Origin: Romanomermis culicivorax
Taxonomy: Eukaryota > Nematoda > Enoplea > Mermithida > Mermithidae
Assembly: GCA_963922205.1 (NCBI GenBank)
Contig: CAWUHX010000160.1
Location: 558,001 to 622,000, forward strand
Length of the DNA stretch: 64,000 bases
Reading direction: 5' to 3'
Shown: piece by piece, positions 60,158 through 64,000 of the stretch
Layout of the letters: each line of letters starts with the position of its first letter
How positions within the stretch are numbered: position 1 is the first letter of the stretch
Notes under the pieces: model-generated
Database searches by the model: none
What the model was told of the DNA's origin: nothing
The model's input: only the letters and a program-made list of their open reading frames with translations
Program-made: the position numbers and the translations under genes

Positions 60158-63081
60158 TTATTCTTTGAAGGTGTGCAAACTGGGAGAATTAACGATATCG
60201 AAAGATAAAGAGTTTCATACATTAATATAACGGTTAAAAAAATCAAACTGGCAAGCAGTGGTATGAACTGACTTTATCGTCAATCTTAGATCATGATTAC
60301 GACGGGTATTGTTGTTGTTTATACAGAAAAAGTCATCAGGATTTAGAATTGTTTCTTTTTTGTGGATTATGTTGTACATGGTACAGAGGGCAGATTCTAA
60401 TCTACGAATATCAAGCTTGTGTAGACCTAGCCTTTGAAGTCTATCTTCATAGGACAAGCCAGATTTATAACCAAAAATCTTTCTGGTAAATCTACGTTGA
60501 ACATTTTCAATGTGACGTACATCCGCAAAAAAATGTGGGTTCCATACTGAACGACAGTATTCTAATATTGGACGTACATATGTAGGTAATGAAAGCCTTT
60601 GTTATAGTTTTCTTGTCACGGGAGGCGAAAGACTTGAAAATTAAAGTAGACCTACTATATACGCATTTTGAACGATATACCTATAGCGTTCTCTAAACTT
60701 CATATTAGGTATTCCCAAATCTAAAATATAACTTGCGTTTGATGGGAGATTTTGATTACATACTAAGTGTATATTGACATAATGGGTTTTTTGCTACCAG
60801 AAACAAAACATAACTTTTTGTAGTAGATATAGCTAACTGCCTAGCAGTCAGAGCACCCCATGGGGGGGGTATGGGGGGGGGGGTATTACCCCCGTCTTAG
60901 ATTTGAAAATTCATTTACTACCCCCATAAAAACAGCTCACTATACCAAAAAATTTTGGTAGACTTCATCCTCTCCCCAGTAGGTTATACTAATTCGAGAA
61001 AAATTGCAGAATGTGTGATTCTGAGGAATTACTCATTGCTCTTTTTGACACATTTACTGAGCAAATCATAATGGGAAAGTATGCAACTTCCGTATCATAT
61101 AGCGATTTTCAGGAAAGGATATCAGCACATTAATATATACTACTTGTAGGAAATCATTATAAATATAATTGGGAGATGAAATAATGACTTATGTATATGT
61201 GATTTATCAAAAAATTGCCTCTTGGGAAGTAAAACATTATGTTCTTAAAATTCTGCCTCTTCATGCTCTCCTTTCCTTTTCCCCACTTCTGCGTTGGGTC
61301 TTCTGTGCGCAAATGGTTACCCAAGCTGTGGCATACTTTCCTGCTATGAGTTGAGACATGTGAGGTCTCTTGATGTGGATCAGGAGTGGTACTTGGTTTC
61401 AAACTCGTAGTTCATAGTCTAATGGGATTAATAATACTAAAGCCACATTCAGCATCAGGACTTTCAATTGGAAGCACTGTTCCAAGCCTAATCAGTAATG
61501 GGATAAGCCCATACTGCTGAAGATGCTGGTTGAAACAATGGTTCCAGACGTATGTTGTGCCCCATTGTTGAAATGTGCAGGAATAAGTTGGCATAGCAGT
61601 GTTCAAAATGTGACTATTCTGTACATATAATTAGTGCATTAAAGTTGCATGATTGGGAGTTGAAATAGTAGTTTGACTGTAAAAAGCATAAAGTAGGGGC
61701 ATTATTCATTTATGTAAGTTCTATGTGGTTAGAGTACTACAACCCCCCTCCTTGGCAAAAAGTTGGGAGCAAAAAAAAAAAAAAAAAAAAAGGTCACGGC
61801 ATATTTCAAGTATACTACCCTTAAAATTTACGATTTTACCCCTACCTAAATTTTCGACCTTGGGGACCTCTGCTAGCAGTAGACTAATCTGAAAGAGTAT
61901 CAAGGTTTTGTTGAAGAATCATAAAATTTGTAGATACGTTGAAAATTTTTAGATCGTCTGCAAAAAGAAAATTTCACTTTTGATATTTTCAATAATGTCA
62001 TTTATGTACGAAAAAAAACAAAGTTGGACCTAATACAATACCTTGGGGCACACCACTAGACACTTAGAGCTGAGATCATAGGGAGTTTCCAATTTTGACC
62101 CTTTGAAATTCATTCTTAAGAAAATTTGATATCCAGCTTAAAAGGGGACCAGAGAGACCATATTTAGAAAGTTTGAGAAGGAGCTTAGAATGGGAAACTG
62201 AGTCAAAGGCCTTGGCAAAATCAATGTACACTATGTCTAAGGAGTGTCCTTTGTCCAACTGATTTAACCATGAGTTTTTACACTTGAGTAACTGTAGTTC
62301 GCAGGATCTATGTTTTAGGAAACCAAACTGTTGATCTGCTAAAAGGTTATGCTGATGAAAGAAACTTAAAATTTTATTATTAATAATTTTTTCCATAGTT
62401 TTGCATGGGACTGAATATAGGGAAACAGGACGATAATTTTCAACCAGAGCTGGGTCACCTTTTTTGAAAATAGGAACAACAGTTGCTAAATTCCATAACT
62501 TGTAGGGAGGTGGCTCGTCTGAAAAGAAACTTCGAAAATTGATGAAAGTGGTTGGGCCAAATGTGTAGCAAGTTTTTTGATCAGAAAAGCACAAAGACTG
62601 TCGGGTCCCAGTGCTGTGGATGGTTTGTTGCTTCTTATGGCTGCTAAAACGATTGAAATGGTGAAAGATACTGATGACAGATCAACATTCGATCGGTTTT
62701 TGAACTCTGGCAAAATGTCATTATGCAGTGTAGAAACAGATGCAAAATAATCATTAAAAAGTTCACATTTCACATTATTATCCATGATATTAGAATCCTG
62801 ATGTACAAGAGGGGGTAGGTCTCCAGTAGAGCGCAGGCGTGAGTTAACAAAGGTATAGAAGGCCTTTGAGTCGTTTTTTGCAATAATTTGATTTTCTTCA
62901 GCTAGTTGTTGTTTAAACACTTCTGATTACGTAAAATGGTAAGCTTGCTTTTTAGCAAGGTTTTTGCATCTTCGATATTTTTTAACAGATCTCGCTCCGC
63001 AATGCTTTGTCCCTGCTCAGTGTTGCAATACTGGAATTTTCGATGCCGGATTTATCACTCTTTGGAATGATCTGGCATTAA
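60158..63081 (-). pseudogene. Non-LTR retrotransposon ORF2 (reverse transcriptase), degenerate and interrupted
   Basis: Reading on the minus strand: an N-terminal linker with NDSKAFYTFVNSRLRS (near 62880), STALGPDSLCAFLIKKLA (near 62600), LWNLATVVPIFKKGDP, ENYRPVSL, YIDFAKAFDSVSHSKLL (palm motif A), SGVPQGIVLGPTLFF (about 62050), FADDLKIF (the catalytic FADD motif, 61943-61966), then QLAISTTKSYVL and NPLCQYTL after a 1.0-kb inserted hAT (60849-61872), and the C-terminal region SYEDRLQRLGLHKLDIRRLE to PSLHTFKE and a stop at 60158. In an intact element this protein primes reverse transcription at a nicked target. This copy has several frameshifts, TGA where Trp is expected near the end, and the insertion, so it is dead. 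It belongs to the CR1/Jockey-like LINE group. The 5' end is cut by the MITE at 63090. Confidence 0.88.
60849..61872 (-). mobile_element. hAT transposon remnant inserted in the LINE
   Basis: The ends are CAGAGCACCCCATGGGG and CCTTGGGGACCTCTG, so the TIR is CAGAG/CTCTG plus a C/G-rich block. The perfect 8-bp duplication CTAGCAGT lies at 60841-60848 and 61873-61880, and removing the insert rejoins LINE coding sequence. On the minus strand, frame 61606-61412 contains LGTVLPIESPDAECGFSIIN, which fits the hAT C-terminal dimerisation motif (...S-x-A-E-R-x-F-S...N). It is followed by a stop and degraded sequence. The rest of the transposase is absent. A 20-base A run lies at about 61771-61790. Confidence 0.82.
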
Positions 63082-63089
63082 TCTGGCAT

Positions 63090-63976
63090 CATACATGTAA
63101 CGGAGCTCCGAGGTCTGGGGAGGGGTTGGCGCACTTTTTTGGGGCTGGGGGTCAGTAATTCCCAAAATTTTTGGGGGAGGGGTCCCTTAAGGAAAAAAAA
63201 TTTGATTTTTTCCATGAAAAATGTCCGAAAAACGGTTTAAAAAGTAGTAATTTTTGTCTAAAAAATGATAAAATATGTACTTATAGCGCGAAGCGTGGAG
63301 AAAATTGACGTTTTTGACCATTTTTTGTTCGAAAATTGACATTTTTCATGGAAAAAGGACATTCTTCAGTATTTTTCCGACTAAAACTATGGGGGTCCCT
63401 AGGGCTACCATATGACCAGCCATAGGATTGGAAAATGGGGGGGGGGGGTCGCCCAATGGCTAGCCATATGGTCGAGGATTTCTGGGGGGGGGGTTCCCAT
63501 AGCACCATACATGTAACGGAGCTCCGAGGTCTGGGGGGGGGGTTGGAGCACTTTTTTGGGGCCGGGGGTCAGTAATTCCCAAAATTTTGGGGGGAGGGGT
63601 CCCTGAAGGAAAAAAAATTCGATTTTTTCCATGAAAAATGTCCGAAAACGGTTTAAAAAGTAGTAATTTTTGTCTAAAAAATGATAAAATATGTACTTAT
63701 GGCGCGAAGCGCCGAGAAAATTGACATTTTTGACCATTTTTTGTTCAAAAATTGACATTTTTCATAGAAAAAATGACATTTTTCAGTATTTTTCCGACTA
63801 AAACTATGGGGGTCCCTAGGGCTACCATATGGCTAGCCATAGGATTGGAAAATCCTGGGGGGGCGGTCGCCCAATGGCTAGCCATATGGTCGACGATTTC
63901 TGGGGGGGGGGTTCCCATAGCACTTCCCCCCCCCAATTACATGTATGCATAGCACTCCCCCCCAATTACATGTATG
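63090..63976 (+). mobile_element. CATACATGTAA-family MITE containing a second copy of itself
   Basis: The outer copy starts CATACATGTAACGGAGCTCC and ends CCCAATTACATGTATG, flanked by the perfect duplication TCTGGCAT (63082-63089 and 63977-63984). The inner copy (63506-63947) sits 29 bp from the outer right end. The outer copy carries GCGCGAAGCGTGG at about 63286 and the intact CCATATGG hairpin pair. It is inserted in or next to the LINE. Confidence 0.9.
63506..63947 (+). mobile_element. Inner (younger) CATACATGTAA-family MITE
   Basis: It is 442 bp from CATACATGTAACGGAGCTCC to CCCAATTACATGTATG, flanked by the perfect 8-bp duplication CATAGCAC (63498-63505 and 63948-63955), which is itself part of the family's 3' sequence. 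The hairpin GGCGCGAAGCGCCGAGAAAA lies at 63702. This is the cleanest copy in the window. Confidence 0.92.
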
Positions 63977-64000
63977 TCTGGCATTTGAAAATGAACTTTT

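Overview
The window is AT-rich eukaryotic nuclear DNA. It carries GT-AG introns, with acceptors mostly ending TTTCAG, TTTTAG or CCAG, and a dense load of small transposons. It is certainly an invertebrate animal and probably a nematode. The pointers to a nematode are two interstitial tracts of TTAGGC-type sequence (the nematode telomere unit), frequent CTACAGTA/TACTGTAG words, and the splice-site style. The nematode call is inference; I could not search any database.

Four protein genes can be assembled exon by exon with matching phases. (1) 2521-7095, plus strand: the 3' eleven exons of class III phosphatidylinositol 3-kinase Vps34; its 5' end lies outside the window or is not recognisable. 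(2) 9898-16392, plus: a complete three-exon DMRT transcription factor with a DM zinc-binding domain and a DMA domain. (3) 38097-47818, plus: an ataxin-1 orthologue with five coding exons, poly-Ala, poly-Pro and CAG-encoded poly-Gln tracts, and an AXH domain split over the last two exons. (4) 49069-52372, minus: the last seven exons of SUGP1, a G-patch splicing factor, converging tail to tail on ataxin-1. The genes do not form a pathway. Between DMRT and ataxin-1 lies about 21.7 kb in which I see no convincing exon.

The rest is mobile DNA. Several elements are complete, with terminal inverted repeats (TIRs) and 8-bp target-site duplications (TSDs), which is typical of hAT-type elements: 944-1644, 11755-12175, 14911-15016, 53613-53814, 54834-56263, 56352-57339, 60849-61872 and the self-nested pair 63090-63976. 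A degenerate non-LTR retrotransposon on the minus strand (60158-63081) is interrupted by a hAT remnant that still shows a transposase C-terminal motif. Large AGCT-rich palindromes occur at about 7.8, 24.7 and 27.0 kb.

Two observations stand out. First, a GGCGCGAAGCGCC mini-hairpin with a shared flanking segment recurs in element families that have different terminal repeats, always with the same side facing the nearer end. This looks like a modular transposon-end cassette. Second, three foldback-like elements, whose arms are arrays of diverged 15-17 bp units in inverted orientation, sit in three successive introns of ataxin-1, each with its own unit sequence but a common CGATTC core.
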